NCBI RefSeq assembly: GCF_009601015.1
Contig: NZ_WITJ01000012.1
Coordinates: 1 to 64,000 of the forward strand
Direction: 5' to 3'
Source: Lactococcus hircilactis
GTDB taxonomy: Bacteria; Bacillota; Bacilli; Lactobacillales; Streptococcaceae
DNA: 64,000 nt
The notes beneath the pieces were generated by a model that had not been told where the DNA came from, made no database searches, and worked only from the letters and a program-made list of their open reading frames with translations. Below are positions 16,786 through 26,653 of this stretch, piece by piece; position 1 is the first letter of the stretch; each line of letters begins with the position of its first letter. The position numbers were made by a program, and so were the translations under genes.

Positions 16786-18695
16786 TTCAAATCGGGAAAA
16801 TCTTTGCAGACCGTTATAAAATCATCCGAGAAATCGGTCGAGGAGGTATGGCAAACGTTTATCAAGGCGAAGATACATTTCTTGATAATCGCATGGTTGC
16901 AATCAAAGTCCTTCGATCTAATTTTGAAAATGATGATATTGCAATCGCTCGTTTTCAACGCGAGGCCTTTGCAATGGCAGAGCTTTCTCATCCCAATATT
17001 GTAGGCATCTCTGATGTTGGCGAATATGAAAACCAACAATATATCGTGATGGAATTCATTGATGGAATGACATTAAAGCAGTACATCAATGGACATGCAC
17101 CTTTATCTAATGATGAAGCGATTTCGATTACGACGGAAATTTTAGCTGCGATGGAGATGGCACATAGTCATGGCATCATTCACCGCGATTTGAAGCCGCA
17201 AAATGTCATGGTTTCAAAAAGTGGAGCAGTTAAAGTCACAGATTTTGGGATTGCTAAAGCCCTCTCTGAAACATCTTTGACACAGACCAACACGATGTTT
17301 GGCTCCGTTCATTACCTCTCACCTGAGCAAGCGCGCGGAGCAAATGCGACCGTCCAATCTGATATTTATGCCATTGGGATCATTCTTTTTGAACTTTTGA
17401 CTGGAAAAATTCCATTTGATGGAGATTCTGCCGTTGCCATTGCACTCAAGCATTTTCAAGAAAATATTCCAAGCATCATTAATTTAAATCACGATGTGCC
17501 TCAAGCGCTTGAAAATGTGGTCATTCATGCCACAGCCAAAGACACACGGGATCGGTATGCTAATGTTTCTGAAATGATGAGTGATCTTGCGACTTCGACA
17601 AGTCTTGATCGTAGAGGCGAAGCAAAACTGATCTTTAAAAAAGATAACAGTGCAACAAAAATGATGCCTTCAAATTTAATCAATCCTTATGACACAAAAC
17701 CCTTGATTGATTCGAAAGCAGAGAAAATAGGGTTACGCCACACAGAACCATCAAAAGATGCACCAAAAGCACCAGTAGAAAATGCAGAACACACTGAAAA
17801 TGAAATGAAAACGCCAAAGAAAAAATCACGCAAAGGATTAATCGCGCTCATTATTTTATTTTTACTTCTGATTTCAGGTGGTGCTTACGCTTGGTTTGCC
17901 ATGACCCCTCAAAATACAACAGTGCCAAATGTCGCAAATTTATCGCAAAGTGCAGCGACAACACAGCTTGAACACGCTCAACTCAAAGTTGGAAAAATCA
18001 TTAAGCAACCAAGTAGTGATGTCGATTCAGGTAAAGTCATAAAGACAAGTCCAACCAGCGGAACACAAGTCAGAAAAGACAGTACAGTAGATTTGTATGT
18101 TTCTAAAGGTGATGAAAATGTCATTACGATGAGTAATTATGTCGGAAAAGATATTGATACAGTCATGAGCGAGTTATTGACAAAATACGGCATCACAAGT
18201 GAAATGGTGACTCAAACCGCAGTTTCAAGCGATACTTATAAAGAAGGAACAATCATTAAACAAACGCCAGCTAAAGGAGATAAATTCGATCTTTCTGGCA
18301 GTGATAAAATTGTTTTTGAGGTATCAAAAGGACGAGAAGCAACCATTCCTCCATATTCTGGACTTGATGCTGTGAGTTACAAAGCAAAACTTGAAAATCT
18401 TGGATTTACAAATGTTACGCTTAATCCGGTAAACACTCCAGGAAGTTCAAGTGGCTGGGTCGCTGGATTGTCTGTCACCGTTGGAGATTCTTATTCATTA
18501 GACACACAAATCGTGATTAATGTCACTCAAGCAACTGAAAGTTCATCGACGACATCAAAATCGTCAGTCACATCAAGTTCAAGTTCATCGAGTACATCAA
18601 GCACATCAAGCTCTGAAAATCCAACTCCACCAACTCCGCCATCTGATTCAGGAGAGAAGCACTCAACAACAGAATCCTCATCAGCAACGCATTAA
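16782..18695 (+). CDS. prkC: PASTA-domain serine/threonine protein kinase
   Basis: A 637-residue membrane kinase (PrkC/StkP/PknB family) that senses peptidoglycan or lipid II and controls wall synthesis and division. The kinase domain (1-270) has the P-loop [15 protein letters not shown] (Lys near 40), HRDLKPQN (about 133-140) and DFGIA (about 153). A charged linker leads to one transmembrane helix (about 351-372). Three PASTA repeats follow (about 379-590), then an unusual Ser/Thr-rich tail (about 588-637). The true start is ATG 16782 with an AGGAGG site; an upstream in-frame ATG lies inside stp. MacP, a known StkP substrate in pneumococcus, has a likely homologue at 22827. Confidence 0.95.
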   Translation: MIQIGKIFADRYKIIREIGRGGMANVYQGEDTFLDNRMVAIKVLRSNFENDDIAIARFQREAFAMAELSHPNIVGISDVGEYENQQYIVMEFIDGMTLKQYINGHAPLSNDEAISITTEILAAMEMAHSHGIIHRDLKPQNVMVSKSGAVKVTDFGIAKALSETSLTQTNTMFGSVHYLSPEQARGANATVQSDIYAIGIILFELLTGKIPFDGDSAVAIALKHFQENIPSIINLNHDVPQALENVVIHATAKDTRDRYANVSEMMSDLATSTSLDRRGEAKLIFKKDNSATKMMPSNLINPYDTKPLIDSKAEKIGLRHTEPSKDAPKAPVENAEHTENEMKTPKKKSRKGLIALIILFLLLISGGAYAWFAMTPQNTTVPNVANLSQSAATTQLEHAQLKVGKIIKQPSSDVDSGKVIKTSPTSGTQVRKDSTVDLYVSKGDENVITMSNYVGKDIDTVMSELLTKYGITSEMVTQTAVSSDTYKEGTIIKQTPAKGDKFDLSGSDKIVFEVSKGREATIPPYSGLDAVSYKAKLENLGFTNVTLNPVNTPGSSSGWVAGLSVTVGDSYSLDTQIVINVTQATESSSTTSKSSVTSSSSSSSTSSTSSSENPTPPTPPSDSGEKHSTTESSSATH

Positions 18696-18701
18696 AAAAT
18701 C

Positions 18702-18715
18702 TGTCAGTACTGACA
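18702..18715. repeat. Palindrome copy after prkC
   Basis: Perfect 14-mer six bases after the prkC stop codon and just before its terminator. Confidence 0.95.
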
Positions 18716-18720
18716 GAAAT

Positions 18721-18758
18721 AAAAACCATCCTTCTCATCGTTTGAAAGGGTGGTTTTT
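18721..18758 (+). terminator. prkC terminator
   Basis: Stem AAAACCATCC/GGGTGGTTTT with a 16-base loop, followed by T residues. One G-T pair is present. Confidence 0.8.
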
Positions 18759-18832
18759 CATTTTTATCAAGGGTTAACGTTTAAGTAAAAAATACGAAAA
18801 AATGCGCGAATTAAAAAGGATGATCCAAAGCA

Positions 18833-18858
18833 AATCTGTCAGTACTGACAGATTTTTT
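18833..18858 (+). terminator. Palindrome-based terminator between prkC and rpsO
   Basis: AAATCTGTCAGTACTGACAGATTT is a 24-base perfect palindrome followed by more T. It contains a perfect copy of the repeated 14-mer (18837-18850) and could stop read-through from either side. Confidence 0.75.
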
Positions 18859-18875
18859 TGAGATGAAATCAACAA

Positions 18876-18897
18876 AAAAAGAGGTTTCCCTCTTTTT
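18876..18897. terminator. rpsO terminator (probably bidirectional)
   Basis: Stem AAAAAGAGG/CCTCTTTTT with loop TTTC lies 17 bases beyond the rpsO stop codon on the minus strand. A-rich and T-rich flanks suit both directions. Confidence 0.85.
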
Positions 18898-18913
18898 ATC
18901 GCCATCACAGAAA

Positions 18914-19183
18914 TTAACGGCGAAGTCCAAGTGCTGCAATCAATTCGCGGTAACGTTGGATGTCTTTTGAACGAAGGTATCCAAGGAGGTTACGACGGTG
19001 ACCAATTTTTTTCATCAAGCCACGATAAGTTGCGTGGTCTTTTTTGTGTGATTTAATGTGGTCGTTAAGGTGATTGATTTCCCAAGTCAATACAGCGATT
19101 TGTACTTCAGGTGAACCAGTATCGCCCTCTTTACGAGCGAATTTTGCGATGATTTCTTGTTTTACTTCTTTAGAAATTGCCAT
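18914..19183 (-). CDS. rpsO: 30S ribosomal protein S15
   Basis: An 89-residue primary 16S rRNA-binding protein of the platform. Family signatures are visible: [11 protein letters not shown] (about 22-32), [19 protein letters not shown] (about 33-51), and the C-terminal [22 protein letters not shown] start at ATG 19183 (MAISKEVKQ) behind AAAGGAG; a longer in-frame extension lies in the leader. The gene has a consensus promoter and a leader of about 80 bases containing the hairpin CCAAGCCGATACTTGG. S15 often represses its own mRNA, and such a structure would be a candidate site. Confidence 0.97.
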   Translation of the reverse strand: MAISKEVKQEIIAKFARKEGDTGSPEVQIAVLTWEINHLNDHIKSHKKDHATYRGLMKKIGHRRNLLGYLRSKDIQRYRELIAALGLRR

Positions 19184-19272
19184 GAGTTTTTCTCCTTTAA
19201 AATTATTGCTTTTTCCAAGTATCGGCTTGGCTGGCACGAAACTGAGAAAAAGTTGTAAAAAACTACTTATCT

Positions 19273-19301
19273 ATCATACACTATTTTTACTCTTTTGACA
19301 A
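19273..19301 (-). promoter_or_regulatory. rpsO promoter
   Basis: On the minus strand, -35 TTGTCA and -10 TATGAT are separated by 17 bases. Confidence 0.8.
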
Positions 19302-19346
19302 GTCTTCTCCATCAACCCTGCTGCTGATTTTCGTGAATCTCTTATT

Positions 19347-19748
19347 TTAGATTTCAACAGCCTTCATCTCTTCATAAATAAAATCAACAAAAGAAAAAAG
19401 AGAGCCAACAAAAGTTTTGACACCAGACACAAGATAAAATGCAGAAATCCTCTCACAATCAAGTTCCTCAGCTGTTTGCGCGTACAGAAAGATTGGTATT
19501 TTTCTTCCCAATGCAATCCCAAATTCCACATGACTTGATTTTCCTGCTGGAGTCAATAAAATCAGACAATCGGCATCAAATACGGCTTTTTTTTCTGATT
19601 CTCCGATGATTTTAAGTGCGTCCAGATTTTTGGGACATTGGATTTTTGTCCAATCATAGCTCAAACGTCCCCCTCTTTTTTCAAGTAGAGCACTCACGGT
19701 GCTAACAGCAGCACCATTATTCAGACGCGAAGCAATATAAAATTTCAT
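19347..19748 (-). CDS. Nucleoside 2-deoxyribosyltransferase-like protein
   Basis: 133 residues with a Rossmann-like fold. The N terminus is MKFYIASRLNN. A central segment, DADCLILLTPAGKSSHVEFGIALGRKIPIFLY (split here as DADCLILLTPAGKSS and HVEFGIALGRK), has the Glu and Gly pattern of the nucleoside 2-deoxyribosyltransferase family. Many small relatives of this fold have other or unknown roles, so a nucleoside-salvage function is only an inference. It is downstream of proC on the same strand, 46 bases apart, and probably in the same transcript. Confidence 0.65.
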   Translation of the reverse strand: MKFYIASRLNNGAAVSTVSALLEKRGGRLSYDWTKIQCPKNLDALKIIGESEKKAVFDADCLILLTPAGKSSHVEFGIALGRKIPIFLYAQTAEELDCERISAFYLVSGVKTFVGSLFSFVDFIYEEMKAVEI

Positions 19749-19794
19749 TTTTTCTCGATTTCTAAGTCTTCTCTTCGTTTACAAAAAAATCCTA

Positions 19795-20586
19795 TTATTT
19801 TAAATGTTTTTCTTTTTCAATCGTTGCAGTAATCGCATCAATCACCGTTCCAACAAACCGATTTTTCTCAAGACTAACGACCCCAGAAACCGTAGTTCCA
19901 CCAGGACTTGAAACTTGATCTACCAAAGTCCAAGGATTCTCCCCAGAAATTTTAACCATCTCACCACAAGCCGCAACCGTGTCCGCAACAATGGATAAGG
20001 CTAAAGCTTTAGGCATCCCGTGCAAAACACCAGCACGCGCCAATGCATCCATGAACATATAAATGTAAGCTGGACTAGATCCTGCAATCGCTGTGAACGT
20101 GGAAAAATCCTTTTCTTCAATTTCAAACACAGAACCAATCGTTTCAAAAATTCCTTTAGCAAAATCAAAACTGTCAGCACTGACAGAATCATTTTTAACA
20201 ATCGCTGAAGTAGAGCGTCCAATTTGTGCATTAATATTTGGCATCACCCGAATGATTGGCATATTTTCGAGTGTCATCAAATGCGCCAAATCATCTAAAC
20301 TAAATCCTGCTGCAATTGAGAGGATTGTTTTATCTTTTGTCAGTACTGACAAAATTTCATCTGCGACTTTTGGTAAAACTTGAGGTTTTATGGACAAAAT
20401 AATCAACTCTGATTTGCTGACCAATGCTTTGTGACTACTGACAGCAACAACACCCAAAGCTTTTGCTTGCGCCTGCGTTTTTTCAAGGTCATGACCAGAG
20501 ATAAAAATGTCAAATTTTTGCTTGTCTAATCCTGAAATAATGGCCGTAGCCATTTTACCAACACCGATAAATCCGATAGATTTCAT
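19795..20586 (-). CDS. proC: Pyrroline-5-carboxylate reductase
   Basis: A 263-residue enzyme for the last step of proline synthesis, NAD(P)H-dependent reduction of pyrroline-5-carboxylate. The N-terminal Rossmann motif is GFIGVGKMATAI (about 4-15). The C-terminal dimer and substrate region contains AGSSPAYIYMFMDAL (about 160-174) and SPGGTTVSGV (about 224-233), the family signature. Two palindromes are in frame: one variant read as VSAD and one perfect copy read as SVLT. No proA or proB lies nearby. Confidence 0.96.
   Translation of the reverse strand: MKSIGFIGVGKMATAIISGLDKQKFDIFISGHDLEKTQAQAKALGVVAVSSHKALVSKSELIILSIKPQVLPKVADEILSVLTKDKTILSIAAGFSLDDLAHLMTLENMPIIRVMPNINAQIGRSTSAIVKNDSVSADSFDFAKGIFETIGSVFEIEEKDFSTFTAIAGSSPAYIYMFMDALARAGVLHGMPKALALSIVADTVAACGEMVKISGENPWTLVDQVSSPGGTTVSGVVSLEKNRFVGTVIDAITATIEKEKHLK
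20172..20185. repeat. Palindrome variant inside proC (TGTCAGCACTGACA)
   Basis: One-base variant, read on the minus strand as Val-Ser-Ala-Asp. Confidence 0.9.
20338..20351. repeat. Palindrome copy inside proC
   Basis: Perfect 14-mer read as Ser-Val-Leu-Thr. The next copy to the right is more than 12 kb away. Confidence 0.95.
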
Positions 20587-20773
20587 ATGATTCTCCCAAC
20601 TTTTTATTAGATTTATTTTAACATAAAAAACGAGGAACCATCATAAATTAAAGAAAAATAATCCAAAACAACGATTTTTTGTAAAAAAAGGAGCTGCAAG
20701 CCATCTGCCCAAATCAAAATTAAGAAAAATGAACATCAAAAAACAAGTGTTTACCTCAAGAATCCCTGTTTTA

Positions 20774-20782
20774 TGGTATAAT
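20774..20782 (+). promoter_or_regulatory. Extended -10 promoter of glmU
   Basis: TGGTATAAT is a perfect extended -10, 46 bases before the glmU start. No good -35 at the right distance. Confidence 0.65.
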
Positions 20783-20795
20783 AAATTAACTATAA

Positions 20796-22205
<1,410 letters not shown>

Positions 22206-22243
22206 AAAGTGAAAAATATCTCGTGCGTTGAGAAGAAAGGAAA

Positions 22244-22834
22244 ATGATGTTAGACGCTGAAAACAAAAAGTATGAAGAAAAAACACTCTCTCGTGACCTC
22301 ATTTTTCATGGAAAAATTTTTCAAGTCATTAAAGATACCGTCACTCTCCCTGATGGAAATAAAGCCACGCGTGAATTAGTTTTCCACAATGGTGGTGTCG
22401 CAGTAGCACCTATTTTATCAGATCAAATGATTCTTGTGGGACAATATCGTAAAGCACTGGAGCAATTCATCTATGAAATTCCAGCAGGAAAATTAGAGCG
22501 TGGAGAAAATACAAATACGCAAGCTGCCGCGCTAAGAGAACTTGAAGAAGAGACTGGATATGGATTAAAAAAAGGCCATCACCTTGAAGAAATAACACCA
22601 TTTTATGGAACTCCTGGTTTCTCGTCTGAAAAAACTTACCTTTACTTTACAGATCAGATTGAAAAAAAAGAGCATCCTCGTGCGATGGATGAAGATGAAT
22701 TTTTAGAAACCAAAAAAGTGACCCTAAAAGAAGCAAAAGAGATGATCGCACAAGGGCAAATTTGTGATGCGAAGACCATTATCGCAATCCAGTATTGGGA
22801 ATTAAAAAAATTACGTGGAGGATCAAATGCCTAG
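22244..22834 (+). CDS. nudF: ADP-ribose pyrophosphatase (Nudix hydrolase)
   Basis: A 196-residue Nudix enzyme. The Nudix box runs from GKLERGE through AALRELEEETGY (about residues 82-106) and is intact, with the REUxEE core present. The N-terminal half has the beta-strand domain typical of ADP-ribose pyrophosphatases (NGGVAVAPIL, VGQYRKALEQ). Cleavage of ADP-ribose is therefore the likely reaction, but Nudix substrates vary. Two ATG codons, 22244 and 22247, follow GAAAGGA. It overlaps macP by 8 bases. Confidence 0.85.
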   Translation: MMLDAENKKYEEKTLSRDLIFHGKIFQVIKDTVTLPDGNKATRELVFHNGGVAVAPILSDQMILVGQYRKALEQFIYEIPAGKLERGENTNTQAAALRELEEETGYGLKKGHHLEEITPFYGTPGFSSEKTYLYFTDQIEKKEHPRAMDEDEFLETKKVTLKEAKEMIAQGQICDAKTIIAIQYWELKKLRGGSNA

Positions 22835-23120
22835 ACCAATTTTAACAGATGAAATGATTGAAGAGGCAAAACACAACAAAAGACGCCTTGAGCAAAATCT
22901 GAAAATGGAAATGGAAAATGATGAAGCTCTAGCTAAAAAGTACGAAAAAATTGAAAAAGATCTCTCAAAACAAACCGTCTATAAAAGCAGACGCATTGAA
23001 AATGCAAAACAAGTCAAACGCAGTAAATCCATCAACAAATGGTTAATGATTGTCGTATTTATTGTAATCATTCTTTTGGGAATCTTTATTTGGTATTATT
23101 TTTTAAGTCCACCTGCTTAA
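22827..23120 (+). CDS. macP: MacP-like membrane cofactor of class A PBP
   Basis: A 97-residue protein with an N-terminal motif PRPILTDEMIEEA, a charged helical middle and one C-terminal transmembrane helix (about 72-92). Pneumococcal MacP, an activator of PBP2a phosphorylated by StkP, has the same size, topology, N-terminal motif (KPLLTD type) and position between a Nudix gene and the MTA/SAH nucleosidase. I identify it from memory of that locus, not by alignment. ATG 22827 follows GGAGGA and overlaps nudF. The kinase PrkC of this window is the likely regulator. Confidence 0.7.
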   Translation: MPRPILTDEMIEEAKHNKRRLEQNLKMEMENDEALAKKYEKIEKDLSKQTVYKSRRIENAKQVKRSKSINKWLMIVVFIVIILLGIFIWYYFLSPPA

Positions 23121-23165
23121 TCACAACCCAAAACGCACCGTTTAAACGAATAGAAAAGAGAACAA

Positions 23166-23846
23166 ATGAAAATAGGAATTATTGCGGCAATGGATGAAGA
23201 AATCCGAACACTTGTTGCACATCTTGACCACTCAGGAAAACAAACACGTCACAATCTCGTTTTTTACACGGGTGTTATCGGTCGTCACGAAGTGGTTCTC
23301 GTTCAATCTGGGATTGGAAAAGTAATGTCTGCGCTTTCTGTCAGCTATTTGGTTGACATCTTTGAGGTGGATGCAATTATCAATACAGGCTCCGCAGGCG
23401 CAGTAAATCCTGCCCTCAACATTGGAGATGTCGTCGTTGCAGATCGATTGGCTTATCATGATGTTGACGTTACAGCTTTTGGTTATGCTTATGGACAAAT
23501 GGCACAACAACCCCTTTACTTTGAATCAAGTAAATACTTCGTCTCTGAATTAAAAAAAGTTATTGCATCGGTTCATGTCGGGCTAATCACAAGTTCTGAT
23601 AGTTTTATTTCAAGTCCAACGAAAGTCATTGAAATAAAAAATCATTTTCCTGAGGTTCTTGCTGTAGAAATGGAAGGTGCATCCATTGCACAAGCTGCAA
23701 CAGCACTTGGAAAACCCTTTGTTGTGATTCGTGCGATGTCTGATACAGCAGATCACGATGCGAATGTCACGTTTGATGAGTTTATTATCGCAGCAGGAAA
23801 ACAATCTGCTGAAACCCTGATCAAGTTATTAGAAAAAATGATGTAA
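23166..23846 (+). CDS. mtnN: 5'-methylthioadenosine/S-adenosylhomocysteine nucleosidase
   Basis: A 226-residue enzyme that removes adenine from methylthioadenosine and S-adenosylhomocysteine, recycling by-products of SAM use and feeding autoinducer-2 synthesis when luxS is present. Motifs are IAAMDEE (residues 5-11, catalytic Glu), GIGKV, INTGSAGA (about 76-83), VEMEGASIAQ (about 169-178) and SDTAD (catalytic Asp, about 193-197). It is the last gene of the glmU block and is followed by a terminator. Confidence 0.96.
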   Translation: MKIGIIAAMDEEIRTLVAHLDHSGKQTRHNLVFYTGVIGRHEVVLVQSGIGKVMSALSVSYLVDIFEVDAIINTGSAGAVNPALNIGDVVVADRLAYHDVDVTAFGYAYGQMAQQPLYFESSKYFVSELKKVIASVHVGLITSSDSFISSPTKVIEIKNHFPEVLAVEMEGASIAQAATALGKPFVVIRAMSDTADHDANVTFDEFIIAAGKQSAETLIKLLEKMM

Positions 23847-23854
23847 AAGCTTAC

Positions 23855-23882
23855 AAAAATCTACCTCAATGTAGATTTTTTT
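23855..23882 (+). terminator. mtnN terminator
   Basis: Stem AAAAATCTAC/GTAGATTTTT with a 6-base loop, followed by T. It directly abuts the next promoter. Confidence 0.9.
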
Positions 23883-23890
23883 GGTATAAT
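23882..23890 (+). promoter_or_regulatory. Extended -10 promoter of the HD hydrolase gene
   Basis: TGGTATAAT begins in the T run of the mtnN terminator. The -35 position falls inside that terminator stem. Confidence 0.6.
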
Positions 23891-23980
23891 GAGTCTTAAG
23901 TCGAGCATTAAACTAAAAAACGGATGTGAAACTCAAAAGATGATAAATATTTTTTAAAAGAGAAATGAGAAAGATAGATT

Positions 23981-24541
23981 ATGGATGAATTAAATGAAAA
24001 AGTACATCAGTTTTTAGGAGATGGTCCATTATTTGACCATTGCTTGGCCGTTGCAAAAACGGCTAAAATGCTAGCTGAAAAATATGGAGAAAATCCCTCT
24101 AAAGCTTATATTGCAGGACTTTTGCATGACGTTGGAGGATATTATCCAAATGATAAAAGAGTCGCCATTGCCAACGAAGCAGGAATCCCCCTTCTTGAAG
24201 AAGAAGAAGCTTATCCGCTGCTGATTCATCAAAAAATCTCCAAATTTTTAGCACGGTGGAAATTCGGAATTTTTAATGATGAAATTCTTTCTGCAATCGA
24301 GTGCCATACGACCTTGAAAGCAAACTTTACAAGACTTGATTTGATTGTTTTTCTTGCAGATAAAATTTCTCCAGATCATCCCACAGAACCCCAGTATAAA
24401 GCCGCGTTACTCAAAGCATTAGAGCGCTCGCCAGAAGCAGCAGCTTTATTTTACATTAATGAGATGCTAAAACGAGGAGTACCAGTCACCCATCCCTGGT
24501 TACTTGAGGCAAAAAAAGAACTTGAAGAAAAAATCAATTAA
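23981..24541 (+). CDS. HD-domain hydrolase, YqeK-like
   Basis: 186 residues. HCLAVAKTAKMLAEKYG (His near 20) and GLLHDVGGYYP (HD near 50) are the first metal ligands of the HD superfamily. ECHTT (about 107) and DLIVFLADKISPDHP (about 120-134) complete the pattern seen in YqeK-type diadenosine tetraphosphatases. YqeK usually lies beside nadD, which is not here, so the substrate is uncertain. The Shine-Dalgarno site is weak (GAGAAAG). A clean terminator follows. Confidence 0.7.
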   Translation: MDELNEKVHQFLGDGPLFDHCLAVAKTAKMLAEKYGENPSKAYIAGLLHDVGGYYPNDKRVAIANEAGIPLLEEEEAYPLLIHQKISKFLARWKFGIFNDEILSAIECHTTLKANFTRLDLIVFLADKISPDHPTEPQYKAALLKALERSPEAAALFYINEMLKRGVPVTHPWLLEAKKELEEKIN

Positions 24542-24567
24542 AAAAAACGGACTTATCCGTTTTTTTA
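24541..24567. terminator. Terminator after the HD hydrolase
   Basis: Stem AAAAACGGA/TCCGTTTTT with loop CTTA and T run. It could also serve the minus-strand gene that ends at 24590. Confidence 0.9.
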
Positions 24568-24589
24568 TTGATTTATGTTATCGTCACGA

Positions 24590-24754
24590 TCAAAGGCGAG
24601 GAGCTTTCATGATTTCCATTTTTTCACGATCAATAACACGACGCTCCAAATTATCTCGCTCAATAACAATGATATTTTTATATTTTGTAGGATCCGCATT
24701 GACCACTTTCACTTTTTCACCTGTTGGAAGTGTAATGATATCATCTTTTTTCAT
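24590..24754 (-). CDS. 54-residue protein of unknown function
   Basis: Starts MKKDDIITLPTGEKVKVV and ends KMEIMKAPRL. The short beta-rich pattern suggests a small SH3-like barrel. The start ATG 24754 lies eight bases after AAAGGAG; upstream in-frame ATG codons are too close to that site. I do not recognise the family. It lies alone between the HD hydrolase (opposite strand) and a long leader region. Confidence 0.65.
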   Translation of the reverse strand: MKKDDIITLPTGEKVKVVNADPTKYKNIIVIERDNLERRVIDREKMEIMKAPRL

Positions 24755-25191
24755 CCTTATCATCTCCTTTTGTTGAATCACATTTTTTCCAATTACAAAA
24801 GTGCAATCGGGTTGAAAATACCAGAAAAAAGAGGGGGGAGAAAAGAATAAAAACAACTTTTCTCCTATCGACAAACGAGAGTTGGCCCTCCCTTTTAGCC
24901 CCACAAAGAGAATTTTATGATGATGCTTAAAAGACAATGAACTTCATGAGAGAAATGAAAGTAATTTTAATAGGATTAAAATAAAACCCTTTCATAGTTA
25001 CTATTTTACACGTTTTAAAAATAAAAGCAACCATAAATAAGACAAAACGACTTGATTTGTCTTATTTATCTGCATTAATACTCAAAAAAATTCATTTTAA
25101 ATAGAAGAAAATATAGAAAAAATAACCAGATATTAGACTTATCTGAGAATTTAGATTATAATAGAAAATCGAGAACAATAAAGGAGACATA
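24755..25191. other. 437-base gap with possible structured leader
   Basis: No gene is supported. On the left is the leader of the 54-residue gene. It contains a 9-bp stem GGAGAAAAG/CTTTTCTCC (24837-24845 and 24857-24865) beside G- and C-rich tracts (24833-24838, 24884-24892) that could pair alternatively on the minus strand. On the right is AT-rich sequence leading to the pepC promoter, with a repeated GACAAAACGACTT...TTGTCTTAT segment near 25038-25065. Confidence 0.4.
25133..25162 (+). promoter_or_regulatory. pepC promoter
   Basis: -10 TATAAT (25157-25162) with a partial -35 TTAGAC (25133-25138) and 18-base spacer. Confidence 0.6.
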
Positions 25192-26511
25192 ATGACTTTA
25201 ACAAAAGAATTTACACAAAAGTTATATGATAATTTTGCAGAAAATACAAAATATCGTGCAGTAGAAAATGCAGCAACAAAAAATGGGTTGCTTAACGCGC
25301 TTGAATCTCGAGAATCACACGCAGCAAATTTACCAGAATTTTCAATTGATTTAACAAAAGATCCCGTTTCTAATCAAAAACAATCTGGACGTTGCTGGAT
25401 GTTTGCCGCGCTCAATACTTTCCGACACAAAACGATTGCTGATTTTAAGTTGGACAAATTTGAATTCTCGCAAGCCTATACTTTCTTTTGGGATAAATAT
25501 GAAAAATCAAATTGGTTTTTTGAACAACTTTTAGCAAATCCAGAAATGGATAGTGAACGGTTGCGCTTCTTGCTCCAAACCCCTCAAGGGGATGGTGGAC
25601 AATGGGATATGATTGTTGCGATTTTCCAAAAATACGGCGTTGTCCCTAAATCAATCTATCCAGAATCGGTTGCATCCTCAGCAAGTCATGAGTTAGATCA
25701 GTATCTGAATAAACTTTTGCGTCAAGACGCACAGTTGTTACTTGAAGCAGCTAAAGCGAATCAAGATACAACCGCGCTTCGTGAAACATTATTGAGTGAA
25801 ATTTTCAATTACCTTGCAGCAACGTTAGGTCTTCCACCACAAAAATTTGATTTTGCCATTAGAGATAAAGACGGTCAAAACTTGACGAAATTCTCAGGAA
25901 CTCCTCAAGAATTTTATGATCAATTTGTTGGTGTAGATCTTGATGAATACGTTTCAGTAATCAATGCGCCTACAAAAGATAAACCTTTCAATCAAAGTTA
26001 CACCGTAGAATTTTTAGGAAATGTCGTTGGAAGCAAAGCTGTGAAACACTTGAATGTTGATATGGATCGATTTAAAAAATTAGCGATTGCACAAATGCAA
26101 CAAGGTGAAACGGTTTGGTTTGGATGTGATGTTGGACAGGTTTCAAATCGTAAAGCAGGATTATTGACACTTGATGCTTATGATTTTGAAACAGCGCTTG
26201 ATATCAAGTTTACACAAGATAAAGCTTCACGACTCGATTATGCAGAGAGCTTAATGACGCACGCGATGGTTCTGACGGGTGTTGATTTAGATGATGCTGG
26301 TCAATCTAAAAAGTGGAAAATTGAAAATTCTTGGGGAAAAGACGCAGGTGAATTTGATGGTTATTTTGTCGCATCAGATGAATGGATGGATGAATTTACT
26401 TATCAAATCGTTGTGCGTAAAGAATTTCTTACCTCACAAGAATTGCAAGCTTATGAAGCAAAACCTAAAGTCCTTCTTCCATGGGATCCGATGGGCGCTT
26501 TAGCAATCTAA
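25192..26511 (+). CDS. pepC: Aminopeptidase C (bleomycin hydrolase family)
   Basis: A 439-residue cytoplasmic cysteine aminopeptidase of peptidase family C1B that removes N-terminal residues from peptides imported by Opp. The catalytic residues are visible: Gln and Cys in NQKQSGRCWMFA (Cys near 69), His in MTHAMVLTG (about 357), and Asn in KIENSWG (about 378). The length matches lactococcal PepC. An AAAGGAG site precedes ATG 25192. It has its own promoter and terminator. Confidence 0.97.
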   Translation: MTLTKEFTQKLYDNFAENTKYRAVENAATKNGLLNALESRESHAANLPEFSIDLTKDPVSNQKQSGRCWMFAALNTFRHKTIADFKLDKFEFSQAYTFFWDKYEKSNWFFEQLLANPEMDSERLRFLLQTPQGDGGQWDMIVAIFQKYGVVPKSIYPESVASSASHELDQYLNKLLRQDAQLLLEAAKANQDTTALRETLLSEIFNYLAATLGLPPQKFDFAIRDKDGQNLTKFSGTPQEFYDQFVGVDLDEYVSVINAPTKDKPFNQSYTVEFLGNVVGSKAVKHLNVDMDRFKKLAIAQMQQGETVWFGCDVGQVSNRKAGLLTLDAYDFETALDIKFTQDKASRLDYAESLMTHAMVLTGVDLDDAGQSKKWKIENSWGKDAGEFDGYFVASDEWMDEFTYQIVVRKEFLTSQELQAYEAKPKVLLPWDPMGALAI

Positions 26512-26517
26512 AACAGT

Positions 26518-26547
26518 AAAATCAAGTAGCTGATACTTGGTTTTTTG
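26518..26547 (+). terminator. pepC terminator
   Basis: Stem AATCAAGTA/TACTTGGTT with a 5-base loop, followed by a T run. Confidence 0.85.
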
Positions 26548-26638
26548 TATTGCATCATCAATTACATAATTTAAATCGCTCATTACATAATTTTTTTGTT
26601 TTTTTCTTGCTTCATCTCCATCATTTTTGAAGAAAATT

Positions 26639-26647
26639 TGATATAAT
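26639..26647 (+). promoter_or_regulatory. Extended -10 promoter of rlmB, predicted leaderless
   Basis: TGATATAAT ends six bases before ATG 26654, so transcription should begin at the start codon. No Shine-Dalgarno site is present. Confidence 0.65.
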
Positions 26648-26653
26648 AAGCAC

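Noticed and set aside
24504-24850. Plus-strand reading frames over the small-gene region
   Set aside because: They overlap the well-supported minus-strand 54-residue gene and its leader and show low-complexity, Phe/Ile-rich translations.
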